This document shows, piece after piece, positions 16,061-22,330 of a stretch of 64,000 nt of DNA. Under the pieces are notes generated by a model. That model had not been told where the DNA came from, did no database searches, and saw nothing but the letters and a program-made list of their open reading frames with translations. Source of the stretch: Azoarcus sp. DD4. Its GTDB lineage: Bacteria > Pseudomonadota > Gammaproteobacteria > Burkholderiales > Rhodocyclaceae. Position numbers and translations under genes: made by a program. Location: the NCBI RefSeq assembly GCF_006496635.1, contig NZ_CP022958.1, forward strand, positions 3,162,001 through 3,226,000, read 5' to 3'. The first letter of the stretch is position 1, and every line of letters starts with the position of its first letter.

Positions 16061-16324
16061 CAATTCTTCAAGCTGTTCAATGTCCGGGCTGGTCTGTCCG
16101 GCGTCTGGGGCGGTCTGGCCTGTCATAAGCCATAGGGTGTAGCGAGGATAGAGTCGACATAGGTGTTCTAGGTGTTCGGCGCTTGGTTTTACGCGTCCGT
16201 GATAGACGTGATTCCACATTGCAGCACTCACGTCGGTTTTCTTTGCGAGTTCTGCAGAGGCTTTTGACGGCAGCTGCCTGTCAATAATTCTTTTCAATCT
16301 GTATTGAATATCTGATAGTGACAT
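16040..16324 (-). CDS. HTH prophage regulator (probable repressor)
   Basis: This 94-residue protein carries an HTH fold in its first 60 residues (KASAELAKKTDVSAAMWNHV, with GRVKPSAEHLEHL as a recognition/follow-on helix) and a tail YTLWLMTGQTAPDAGQ found in XRE-like regulators of beta- and gammaproteobacteria. It is divergent from the small gene at 16397, and the 72-bp gap holds a near-perfect palindrome and its partial copy. This is the layout of a lysogeny switch: the protein probably binds the gap and controls early phage genes. Pro-Asp-Gly repeats near the C-terminus are disordered. Confidence 0.78.
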   Translation of the reverse strand: MSLSDIQYRLKRIIDRQLPSKASAELAKKTDVSAAMWNHVYHGRVKPSAEHLEHLCRLYPRYTLWLMTGQTAPDAGQTSPDIEQLEELKKAVNH

Positions 16325-16331
16325 ATCATCA

Positions 16332-16394
16332 CTAAGATTCTTAGTTTTTGCTAGAATCCTTAGTAATTAATCGATTGTGGTTCACAGTGGTGAA
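16332..16394. promoter_or_regulatory. operator candidates in the prophage divergent region
   Basis: CTAAGATTCTTAG (16332-16344) is a perfect 13-bp palindrome. CTAGAATCCTTAG (16351-16363) matches it at 10 of 13 positions, 19 bp further on. TTCACAGTGGTGAA (16381-16394) is a second type of dyad (5-bp arms) touching the next gene start. These are likely binding sites for the HTH regulator and perhaps the product of the 16397 gene. Confidence 0.6.
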
Positions 16395-16396
16395 CA

Positions 16397-16615
16397 GTGT
16401 CAGATATGAGCGATTCCATCAAGGTTGTGCAGGCACCGTCTGTGCCGGTCATGCACTGGCGGCTGTTCGCGGAGCTTGTTGGTGTTGAGGAAGGGGTAAT
16501 GCGGGGCATGTGTGAGAAGGGGCATGTTCCGGTTGTTCAGATCGGGAAGCATCGGTTTATCAATCTGGCGAAGCTTCACGCGGACTGCATGTCTGCGCCG
16601 GATCGGGACTTGTGA
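16397..16615 (+). CDS. small prophage DNA-binding protein (Cro/excisionase-like)
   Basis: This 72-residue protein has a core HWRLFAELVGVEEGVMRGMC followed by VPVVQIGKHRFINLAKLH. This is the pattern of MerR/excisionase-type winged helix proteins, where the helix pair is followed by a beta wing with an R-x-x-x-N element. It is the first plus-strand gene opposite the repressor, the usual place for a Cro or Xis protein. The start may be the GTG at 16397 or the ATG at 16406. No cysteine-rich or membrane features. Confidence 0.65.
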   Translation: MSDMSDSIKVVQAPSVPVMHWRLFAELVGVEEGVMRGMCEKGHVPVVQIGKHRFINLAKLHADCMSAPDRDL

Positions 16616-16631
16616 TCAATCGCGGGGGCGA

Positions 16632-16907
16632 ATGATGAACATCGGGCGGGCGTATATGAAAAGCGTTGAATTCCTGTCGAGGCAGTTGAAGCTGGAATTG
16701 ATCCGCGATGTTCAGCGCGTCGGCATTGATCCGCTCGGGGTGGCGCGTGCTGCGGTGGCGAGGGCGATTCGCGGGATTGATCGGGTTGCGGGTGTTCAGG
16801 GGCCGGAACGGGCGGCTTGCATCCTGCGGGATGTATTTGTGCCGTTCTTCGGCAAGGCGGATACGGCTCGAATCGGGGCGATTCTTGCCGGGGTGTGCAA
16901 GTCGTAA
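16632..16907 (+). CDS. small prophage protein of unknown function
   Basis: This 91-residue helical protein starts MMNIGRAYMKSVEFLSRQLK and has no signal peptide, membrane segment or known motif. GGGGGCG lies 1-7 bp before the first ATG (a second ATG follows). It sits 16 bp after the 16397 gene and 19 bp before the KfrA-like gene, so it is in the same early operon. It may be a replication or control protein, but nothing in the sequence proves it. Confidence 0.6.
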   Translation: MMNIGRAYMKSVEFLSRQLKLELIRDVQRVGIDPLGVARAAVARAIRGIDRVAGVQGPERAACILRDVFVPFFGKADTARIGAILAGVCKS

Positions 16908-16926
16908 TCAAGCGGGGGATTTCAGC

Positions 16927-17613
16927 ATGGCAATCACGAAACAGGATGTTTTCCGGGTTGCGTCGGAGATTGACGCGGAAGGCGGTAAGGCGTCTGCGCT
17001 GGAAGTTCGGCGGCGTCTTGGCTCTGGCAGTTACAGCACGATCACGGCGGCGTTGAAGGAATGGAAGGAATCAGCGGAAGCCGCGAAGGAAGGGGCGGAG
17101 CTGTCTCCGGTTCCGGCTGAAGTGTTGGAAAAGCTCACCTTGGCGGCGGGCGATTTGTGGGCGGTGGCCTCTCGAGTGGCGCTTGGTGTTGCGAATGAAG
17201 CGCGTCTGGTGTGGGAAGCGGAAAAAGCGGAGCTTTTGGAGCAAGTTGCGGCGGCGAATCAGTGGGCGGATCAGGTGCAGGCGGACGTAGAAAGCTGGCG
17301 GCAGGCAGCGCATGACGCGGAGTTGTTGCGGGACTCGTTGCGGGCGGATGCGCAAACGTCGCGGGGTTTGCAGTTGGCGGCGCAAGAGGCGGCGGAGCGG
17401 GAGCGTAAGCGGGCGGATGCGGTGGTTGCAGAGCTCACCCAGGCACGGGTTCAGGTGCAGGTGCAGCAGGCGGCGCTGGATGCGGCACAGCGAGAGCTGG
17501 AGGAGTTCCGCAGGAAGTTCGGAAGCGGCAGCGGCGGGACTCGGAAGCGTTCGGGCGGGAGCAAGAGCGCGAGTCCGGCGGCCTCGGAACAATCGGCAGC
17601 GGATGTGCATTGA
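16927..17613 (+). CDS. KfrA-like DNA-binding coiled-coil protein
   Basis: This 228-residue protein begins with a KfrA N-terminal DNA-binding domain (VFRVASEIDAEGGKASALEV, RRRLGSGSYSTITAALKEWK). It is followed by a long alpha-helical coiled coil (about residues 50-200, heptad Ala/Leu/Glu with many Gln and Arg), ending in a Ser/Gly/Lys-rich tail (RKFGSGSGGTRKRSGGSKSA). KfrA proteins of plasmids bind DNA and form filament-like coils that aid segregation. Such a protein is not part of the core filamentous phage set, so its role here (host-gene control, DNA organisation, partition of a replicative form) is open. Confidence 0.8.
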   Translation: MAITKQDVFRVASEIDAEGGKASALEVRRRLGSGSYSTITAALKEWKESAEAAKEGAELSPVPAEVLEKLTLAAGDLWAVASRVALGVANEARLVWEAEKAELLEQVAAANQWADQVQADVESWRQAAHDAELLRDSLRADAQTSRGLQLAAQEAAERERKRADAVVAELTQARVQVQVQQAALDAAQRELEEFRRKFGSGSGGTRKRSGGSKSASPAASEQSAADVH

Positions 17614-18185
17614 CGGAGCTGCGCCGAGCGTGCGCCGGTTTTGGGGTTAGGGCGCGCAGCTCGGCCGGCTACCGTCAAGGGCGGTCGGTCTGGTTGTGTT
17701 CGGGGCAAGCGGGTCGAGTGGCGGGGGCGATCCTGACGAAAGAAGCAAGGGTCCCGCCGCTGCCGCGAACAAGCGAACACGGCCAGTCCGAGCGGCGAAG
17801 CGAACTCTTGATCGGCGCAACACTAAAACGCTCCCGGCTGCTGCCGGGGGAAGGGGTTAATTCCCCCGGCGGCTGCCTCACGGCGAGTGCGGGGTTTGGG
17901 GCGGCGCCCCAAGGTTTCTGCAGTTACCGGCGCGAGTCTTTCCTGTCGGATTTCCGCAGGAATTCCGACAGGAATAGCGGTGATGACTGCAGTGCATGTT
18001 ACGTGCGACACGGCGAAAACCCGTGCAGGGTGCAGCGTGAAACGCGGTAAGGGAAAGATCGATGCAGCCTGAGCATGCGAAGGCTGCATCAGCAGAATCA
18101 AAAGTTTTCGGTGCCGCGCGCATATCCCGCAGCGCGATAACGGCCAAATCGAGCGGGGTTTTCTACTGAGTTCGGAGATTCGCAA
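17614..18185. other. hairpin-rich prophage intergenic region
   Basis: No convincing gene in 572 bp. Three stem-loops cluster in 17843-17974: GCCGGGGGAA/TTCCCCCGGC (17843-17852, 17861-17870); TTGGGGC/GCCCCAA (17896-17902, 17906-17912) with a 3-base loop; and TTCCTGTCGGA/TCCGACAGGAA (17940-17950, 17964-17974). Inovirus intergenic regions hold strand origins and the packaging signal as hairpins, so this is the best candidate for those functions. Open frames on both strands here lack ribosome sites. Confidence 0.55.
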
Positions 18186-18497
18186 ATGTCTTACGTCACG
18201 AAAGGTCTGGTTCTTGGCATCAAATCGTTCTCGGGGATCATCGATGGTCGCAAGTTCGATACGACGACGGTCTATGTTCAAACGATGCTCGATGAATCGC
18301 AGGGCACTGCCAAGGGGTTCGCCGGTGCGTCCTACCAGTGGGGCGACTCCTCGAACTTCGAGAAGGTGAAGCATCTTCCCTTCCCTATCGAAGCGGAAAT
18401 GACGATGGAAACCGTCACGTCGGGCAGCAAACAGAAGCAAGTCTGCATCGCGTTCAAGCCGGTGGGTCGTGTTCCGGACCAGAAGCCTGCTTCCTGA
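18186..18497 (+). CDS. probable phage ssDNA-binding protein (gpV-like)
   Basis: This 103-residue protein (MSYVTKGLVLGIKSFSGIID) is made of short beta strands with aromatic and basic residues (SYQWGDSSNF, KQKQVCIAFKPVG), consistent with an OB-like fold. Its size and position between the intergenic region and the coat genes match the ssDNA-binding gene V of filamentous phages, which coats new single strands before assembly. I infer the function from position and size; the sequence family is not certain. TTCGGAGATTCGCAA precedes the ATG. Confidence 0.6.
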   Translation: MSYVTKGLVLGIKSFSGIIDGRKFDTTTVYVQTMLDESQGTAKGFAGASYQWGDSSNFEKVKHLPFPIEAEMTMETVTSGSKQKQVCIAFKPVGRVPDQKPAS

Positions 18498-18612
18498 ATA
18501 CCCCCGTAAGTCACCTGTAAGGCGGTCAATCTCTACCGCCGAGTCAGGGCCGGAAACTGTAACCGGCACCTTTTCAATAGATCGTGATGCGGCTTACTGA
18601 AAGGGGGTTGTG

Positions 18613-18690
18613 ATGTTGGAGCGGCTGACTTTGGGGTTGATCTTGATCGGTAATGCGGTGGTTTTGGCGTGGTACATGGGTTGGATTTAG
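18613..18690 (+). CDS. 25-residue membrane mini-protein
   Basis: This mini-ORF encodes MLERLTLGLILIGNAVVLAW plus YMGWI, one membrane-spanning helix with a charged N-terminus. AAGGGGG (18601-18607) lies 5 bp before the ATG. It lies 9 bp ahead of the next gene. Filamentous phages encode short hydrophobic end-cap proteins of about 30 residues (gpVII, gpIX), and this is a good candidate for one. It is too short for normal gene callers. Confidence 0.6.
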   Translation: MLERLTLGLILIGNAVVLAWYMGWI

Positions 18691-18699
18691 GGGTTGATT

Positions 18700-18945
18700 A
18701 TGTTGTGCGTGGCTGTGGATGAATCGGGCGTGCTGGTTGCGGTTGATCCTCAGCCGGTTGAAGTAACGGGGTGCAGTCTGGTTGTTCAGAGTGCGGCGGA
18801 GTTGAGTGTTTCTCCGTTCGCTTTGACGCCGGAGCAAGGTTCAGAGGTAGCGGGTTCGATCCTTGCGCTTTGGGCGCTTGCTTACGTGTTCCGGTTGTTG
18901 ATCCGGACTTTGAAAACTGTCGATGAAAAGGAAAGTGAATCATGA
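18700..18945 (+). CDS. inovirus conserved protein, one membrane helix
   Basis: This 81-residue protein opens MLCVAVDESGVLVAVDPQPV and continues EVTGCSLVVQSAAELSV, a pattern seen in small proteins just ahead of the coat gene in many inoviruses of gamma- and betaproteobacteria. A membrane helix follows (SEVAGSILALWALAYVFRLL) and a charged tail. AGGGGT sits 5 bp before the ATG at 18700 (an upstream TTG at 18694 is less likely). The stop overlaps the coat gene start (ATGA), so the two are translationally coupled. It probably is a minor structural or assembly protein. Confidence 0.75.
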   Translation: MLCVAVDESGVLVAVDPQPVEVTGCSLVVQSAAELSVSPFALTPEQGSEVAGSILALWALAYVFRLLIRTLKTVDEKESES

Positions 18946-19151
18946 TCAAGAATCTGATGAAGCGTGCCGGCATTCCGGCGATGGGTCTGGTTTCGCTGGT
19001 GCCGGTGTCCGCGATGGCTGCGGCTCCGGATGTCACCGGTGTGGTCACCGAGATTGCCGGTGCTGCGGCTCCGATCGCTGCGATCGGTTCGGCGGTGCTG
19101 CTGGTGATCGTGGGCATCAAGGTCTTCAAGTGGGTCCGTTCGGCGATGTAA
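18942..19151 (+). CDS. major coat protein (gpVIII-like)
   Basis: This 69-residue preprotein has a signal peptide (MIKNLMKRAGIPAMGLVSLV, AMA cleavage at residue 26) giving a 43-residue mature protein. The mature chain has a short acidic N-terminus (AAPDVTGVVTEIAG), a hydrophobic helix (IAAIGSAVLLVIVGIKVF) and a basic end (KWVRSAM), the textbook filamentous-phage coat design. It is followed by a strong terminator, as in known inoviruses. Confidence 0.93.
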   Translation: MIKNLMKRAGIPAMGLVSLVPVSAMAAAPDVTGVVTEIAGAAAPIAAIGSAVLLVIVGIKVFKWVRSAM

Positions 19152-19178
19152 TTCGCTGCGGCCCGTAGTTCTACCCCA

Positions 19179-19201
19179 GGGCGCTTATGCGCCCTTTTTT
19201 T
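19179..19201 (+). terminator. terminator after the coat gene
   Basis: Stem GGGCGC (19179-19184) with GCGCCC (19189-19194), 4-base loop, then seven T. In filamentous phages a terminator right after gene VIII keeps coat mRNA abundant. Confidence 0.92.
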
Positions 19202-19214
19202 CTGAGGTGTGGAA

Positions 19215-19274
19215 ATGGGGACTTGGGTGCTGATCGGGATACTGGGGGCGGTATGGCTAATCTTGGCGGATTGA
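19215..19274 (+). CDS. 19-residue membrane mini-protein
   Basis: The mini-ORF encodes MGTWVLIGILGAVWLILAD, a single hydrophobic helix. GAGG and GGA (19204-19213) lie before the ATG. It overlaps the start of the adsorption protein gene by 22 bp in another frame, a normal compact-phage arrangement. It is a candidate end-cap protein like gpVII/gpIX; very short, so the confidence is moderate. Confidence 0.45.
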   Translation: MGTWVLIGILGAVWLILAD

Positions 19275-20764
19275 TCTGGCGGGCGTGGTGTGGCCTGTCG
19301 CGCGGCGGGCGTAACGCTGTCGCGTTTTTGCTTCCGTTTGTCATTATGTTTGCGGCGTCTGCGGCTTGGGCGGGGACATATCGGATAACAGGCGTTGCGG
19401 CTTCAAATTCGGGGCATGAGTTGGCGGTTAAATCGGCGACTGCGAATCAGCATTTGGTCGGTCGGCAGTGGGACTCTACGTCGGCACCGTGGTCATATAT
19501 ACAGGGTGTTTATACGTTGGGCACAACTCATGTTTCCGGGGGCGCGACGTATACGACAGATGGATTTGGCTCGCCTACTAGTTCGCAGATCAATGTTAGG
19601 TACACATCATCGGCGGGTGGCTCTCAATATTTTTATGTGACTGTCACTTTTAGTTCCGTTTCTCAGGCATGTTCGTCGGGTCAGGTCCGTAATACTACGA
19701 CAGGCTTGTGTGGCGTGCCTCCGCCTCCGCCGTGTGTTGCGGGAGAGGTCACGTCGTCGGGCTATTACGACATTGGAATCAGGCCGGAAATAAGCTCTTC
19801 GATGCGCGTTGCGTGCTCTGGTAGCTGCGAAGTCGTCTTGACCGGTGACATCAGTAGTCGCGCGCTCGTCGGCGGCGAATATCACTACTACATGAATGGG
19901 GAATATCAAAAGACTGGCGGTACGTGTTCAACGGGGGAAACGGCGTCGAGTAGTACGACTGATGTTCCTGACGACACGTGTCCGGCCGGCTGGGTCTCGT
20001 TGTATTCGAACGGGCAGAACATTTGTTATGACCCTAATACGGGTGCGGAGAATGATCCGCACCCGGACCCGGTTCCGACTGCGCCTAAAACATCCACAAA
20101 GGATACGACGACGACGGATAACGGGGACGGCACGATTACGACGACGACGACGGAAACCGGGTCGGATGGATCAACGACGACAACGACACGAACGTGTGAT
20201 GCGGCGGGGAATTGCTCGGAAACTACGACAACGACTGCCGGGACTGGTGGCGGTAGTGGCAGCGGGAGCGGCGAGGATCAAAGCGACGATCCGCTAGAAG
20301 ACTTTTGTAAGGATAACGCGGCGTCGGCGATCTGCAAGAAAGAGCCGGAGCGCAAATGGTCCGGGGACTGCAGCGCGTATCAATGCGAAGGCGATCCGAT
20401 TGATTGTGCCGTTGCCAAAACCTTGCATGAACAGCGTTGCGCGATGAAGTGGGCGGAAGAGGCGAATCCCTTATCCGAGATTTATAACGAAACGCTGGCA
20501 GCGGTGCCGGGTCAGGGTGTGATTGACGCGGCGATGAACAAGTCCGGTGATCTGGATATTGACTTGGGCCAGAAGTTTGAAGAGGCGCGGCAGGACTACG
20601 TGACTTTCACAAGCGAATGTATGCCTCCGCCCTATTTCGAGTTCAAGGGCACCACATATACGTTCAATACGGAGTTCCTGTGCCAGATCGCTGATTACAT
20701 TCGGCTGATGGTGCATCTGATCGCGTACATGATCGTTCTTCGCGGTTTCATGAAATTGGATTAA
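19253..20764 (+). CDS. phage adsorption protein (gpIII-like)
   Basis: This 503-residue secreted protein sits just after the coat terminator. The leader ends AFLLPFVIMFAASAAWA (cleavage near residue 40). The N-terminal receptor-binding region (about 40-270) is rich in Ser, Thr, Tyr and Cys. Then come low-complexity linkers: a Thr/Asp-rich tract (DNA about 20101-20230, ACGACG repeats) and GTGGGSGSGSGE near residue 330. A Cys-rich C-terminal domain and a final membrane helix (IADYIRLMVHLIAYMIVLRG) follow. This matches gpIII: host pilus binding, glycine hinge, membrane release anchor. The start at 19253 has GGGGGCG upstream. Confidence 0.88.
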   Translation: MANLGGLIWRAWCGLSRGGRNAVAFLLPFVIMFAASAAWAGTYRITGVAASNSGHELAVKSATANQHLVGRQWDSTSAPWSYIQGVYTLGTTHVSGGATYTTDGFGSPTSSQINVRYTSSAGGSQYFYVTVTFSSVSQACSSGQVRNTTTGLCGVPPPPPCVAGEVTSSGYYDIGIRPEISSSMRVACSGSCEVVLTGDISSRALVGGEYHYYMNGEYQKTGGTCSTGETASSSTTDVPDDTCPAGWVSLYSNGQNICYDPNTGAENDPHPDPVPTAPKTSTKDTTTTDNGDGTITTTTTETGSDGSTTTTTRTCDAAGNCSETTTTTAGTGGGSGSGSGEDQSDDPLEDFCKDNAASAICKKEPERKWSGDCSAYQCEGDPIDCAVAKTLHEQRCAMKWAEEANPLSEIYNETLAAVPGQGVIDAAMNKSGDLDIDLGQKFEEARQDYVTFTSECMPPPYFEFKGTTYTFNTEFLCQIADYIRLMVHLIAYMIVLRGFMKLD

Positions 20765-20775
20765 GGGGGTGTGCG

Positions 20776-21108
20776 ATGGCTGTTCCGCTGCTTGCTGCTA
20801 CGTTTATTGGTGGTCTGATTTCGGGCTTGGTGCAATTCTTCGCATCGAAGGCGGGTGCAATTCTCGTGGGTGCTGGGCTTACGCTGGTAACGGCTAAGGG
20901 GCTTGAACTGATCGTTGGCTTCATGATTGCGGATTTCAATACGGTGGTTGGCGCGTTCTCCGGTTCGTCCACGCACTGGGGCGCAATCATGCTGAAGTTC
21001 GCGGCATATTGTGGGTTGTTCGATGGAATCAACATTGTGCTTGCCGGCTACATGGCGATGGCGTATGTCAAGGCAGGTCGTGTGTTCTTGGCGAGGTTGG
21101 CGCAATGA
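20776..21108 (+). CDS. DUF2523-like minor coat protein (gpVI-like)
   Basis: This 110-residue very hydrophobic protein has about three membrane helices (PLLAATFIGGLISGLVQFFA, AILVGAGLTLVTAKGLELIV, KFAAYCGLFDGINIVLAGYM), the pattern of DUF2523 proteins that sit just ahead of zot in inoviruses and correspond to gpVI. It anchors the adsorption protein at the virion end. It starts 11 bp after the gpIII stop and overlaps zot by 4 bp (ATGA). Confidence 0.88.
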   Translation: MAVPLLAATFIGGLISGLVQFFASKAGAILVGAGLTLVTAKGLELIVGFMIADFNTVVGAFSGSSTHWGAIMLKFAAYCGLFDGINIVLAGYMAMAYVKAGRVFLARLAQ

Positions 21109-22178
21109 TTATTTTGGTTACCGGTGCGCCGGGTGATGGAAAAACGTTGTTGACGCTGGCTGCGGTGATGAAGCGAGCGGCGAGTGAAAATCGAGCGGTC
21201 TATTATTCAGGGATTGAGATACTCAAGCCGGAGTTGTTTCCGGGCTGGGTCAAGTTGGATGATCCGGAGAAGTGGTATGAGTTACCGGACGGCGCGATTG
21301 TTTTGCACGATGAATGTCAAGAGCTTTACCGTCCTCGTCAGAATGGTTCGCGGGTTCCGAAATATGTTTCAGAACTGGAGACGCATCGGCATAAAGGTTT
21401 TGATATTTATTTCATTACGCAACATCCGGGTTTAGTCGATGTGAATTTGCGTCGGCTTGTCGGGGAGCATATGCACGTTGTGCGTGCGTTTGGTTCGAAG
21501 GTGGCTACGGTCCATCGTTTTAAGGGTGTTCGGGATGAGGTTGTAAAGTCGAGGGCTGGGAGTCTGAAAGAGCAAGTGGTGTATCCGAGAGCGCTTTTTG
21601 ATGCGTATGTCTCCGCTACGGTACATACACATAAGATGCGGTTGCCGGCCCGTTTGGTGGCGTTGCCGGTGTTTTTTGTCGTGGCTGGTGTGTTGGTTTG
21701 GTTCGTGGTGTCGTGGGTGCGTGGGTCGGCGGGGAAGGGTCAAGAGTCGGTGGCGGTGGCGGGTAAGTCGGGGGTGGTGTCTGCGTCGCCGTCTCCTGGT
21801 CAACCGGTGACGGCCGGGCTGGATTGGGCTGAGGATCGTAAGCCGCGCGTGGTCGGGTTGCCGCATACGGCGCCTGTTTACGACAAGGTGACGGTGCCGG
21901 TGCGTGCGCCGCATCCGGCTGGCTGCATTGCGAGCGCTTCGGCGTGCGTCTGTTACACGTCGCAGGCAACTCGGCTCGGCATGGCGGATGCGTTGTGCCG
22001 CGAGATTGCGGCGCATGGTTACTTTGTGGCGTGGGATGACGGTGCGCGGCCTCAGGTCGGGCGCGCGGTGCGGTCCGAGGGTCAGGGGGCGTCCGGTGCT
22101 CCTGCGGCTGCTGTGGGCGTTGGTGGCGGTGCTTGGGGTGGTGTTGCTGCTGCGGATACGTGGGGCGGCGTTCGATAG
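21105..22178 (+). CDS. zot: Zot-type assembly ATPase (gpI-like)
   Basis: This 357-residue protein has a Walker A motif GAPGDGKT (residues 7-14), Walker B AIVLHDE (64-70) and the Zot segment THRHKGFDIYFITQHPGLVD. A single membrane helix (VALPVFFVVAGVLVWFVVSW, about 185-205) is followed by a periplasmic tail with Cys (CIASASACVCY) that varies between phages. It powers extrusion of the phage through the envelope. The name recalls the Vibrio toxin, but here it is a phage assembly protein. Start overlaps the DUF2523 stop. Confidence 0.94.
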   Translation: MIILVTGAPGDGKTLLTLAAVMKRAASENRAVYYSGIEILKPELFPGWVKLDDPEKWYELPDGAIVLHDECQELYRPRQNGSRVPKYVSELETHRHKGFDIYFITQHPGLVDVNLRRLVGEHMHVVRAFGSKVATVHRFKGVRDEVVKSRAGSLKEQVVYPRALFDAYVSATVHTHKMRLPARLVALPVFFVVAGVLVWFVVSWVRGSAGKGQESVAVAGKSGVVSASPSPGQPVTAGLDWAEDRKPRVVGLPHTAPVYDKVTVPVRAPHPAGCIASASACVCYTSQATRLGMADALCREIAAHGYFVAWDDGARPQVGRAVRSEGQGASGAPAAAVGVGGGAWGGVAAADTWGGVR

Positions 22179-22190
22179 TTTTGGGTTATG

Positions 22191-22238
22191 GGTTTTCGCG
22201 GTACCGGCGGAGCGTGCGACGACGGTACCGCGAAAACC
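22191..22238. repeat. 15-bp perfect inverted repeat between zot and rep
   Basis: GGTTTTCGCGGTACC (22191-22205) and its complement (22224-22238), with an 18-base loop. No T-tract, so not a terminator. It lies just upstream of the replication initiator, a common place for a strand-nicking origin or a packaging hairpin. Confidence 0.6.
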
Positions 22239-22277
22239 GGGGTGGCTGAGACGGGCCTGTAGCACGTCTCATGAACA

Positions 22278-22290
22278 TACGACATAGCGT
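22278..22290 (+). repeat. 13-bp direct repeat before rep (copy 1)
   Basis: TACGACATAGCGT. The second copy is at 23675-23687, right after rep. They flank the initiator gene and contain the TACGACA unit seen near attL. Confidence 0.6.
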
Positions 22291-22330
22291 TTCAGTCTGA
22301 CACATTGCAACACAATAGATCGGGGATGGT

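Noticed and set aside
17610..18050. 146-codon plus-strand frame in the phage intergenic region
   Set aside because: It spans hairpins and starts at the end of the KfrA-like gene without a ribosome site.
17823..18569. 248-codon minus-strand frame over the phage hairpin region
   Set aside because: It runs opposite the ssDNA-binding gene and has no ribosome site or family signal.
21105..22178. Zot as an enterotoxin
   Set aside because: The name comes from the Vibrio phage; the Walker motifs and position show a phage assembly ATPase. No toxin role is supported.
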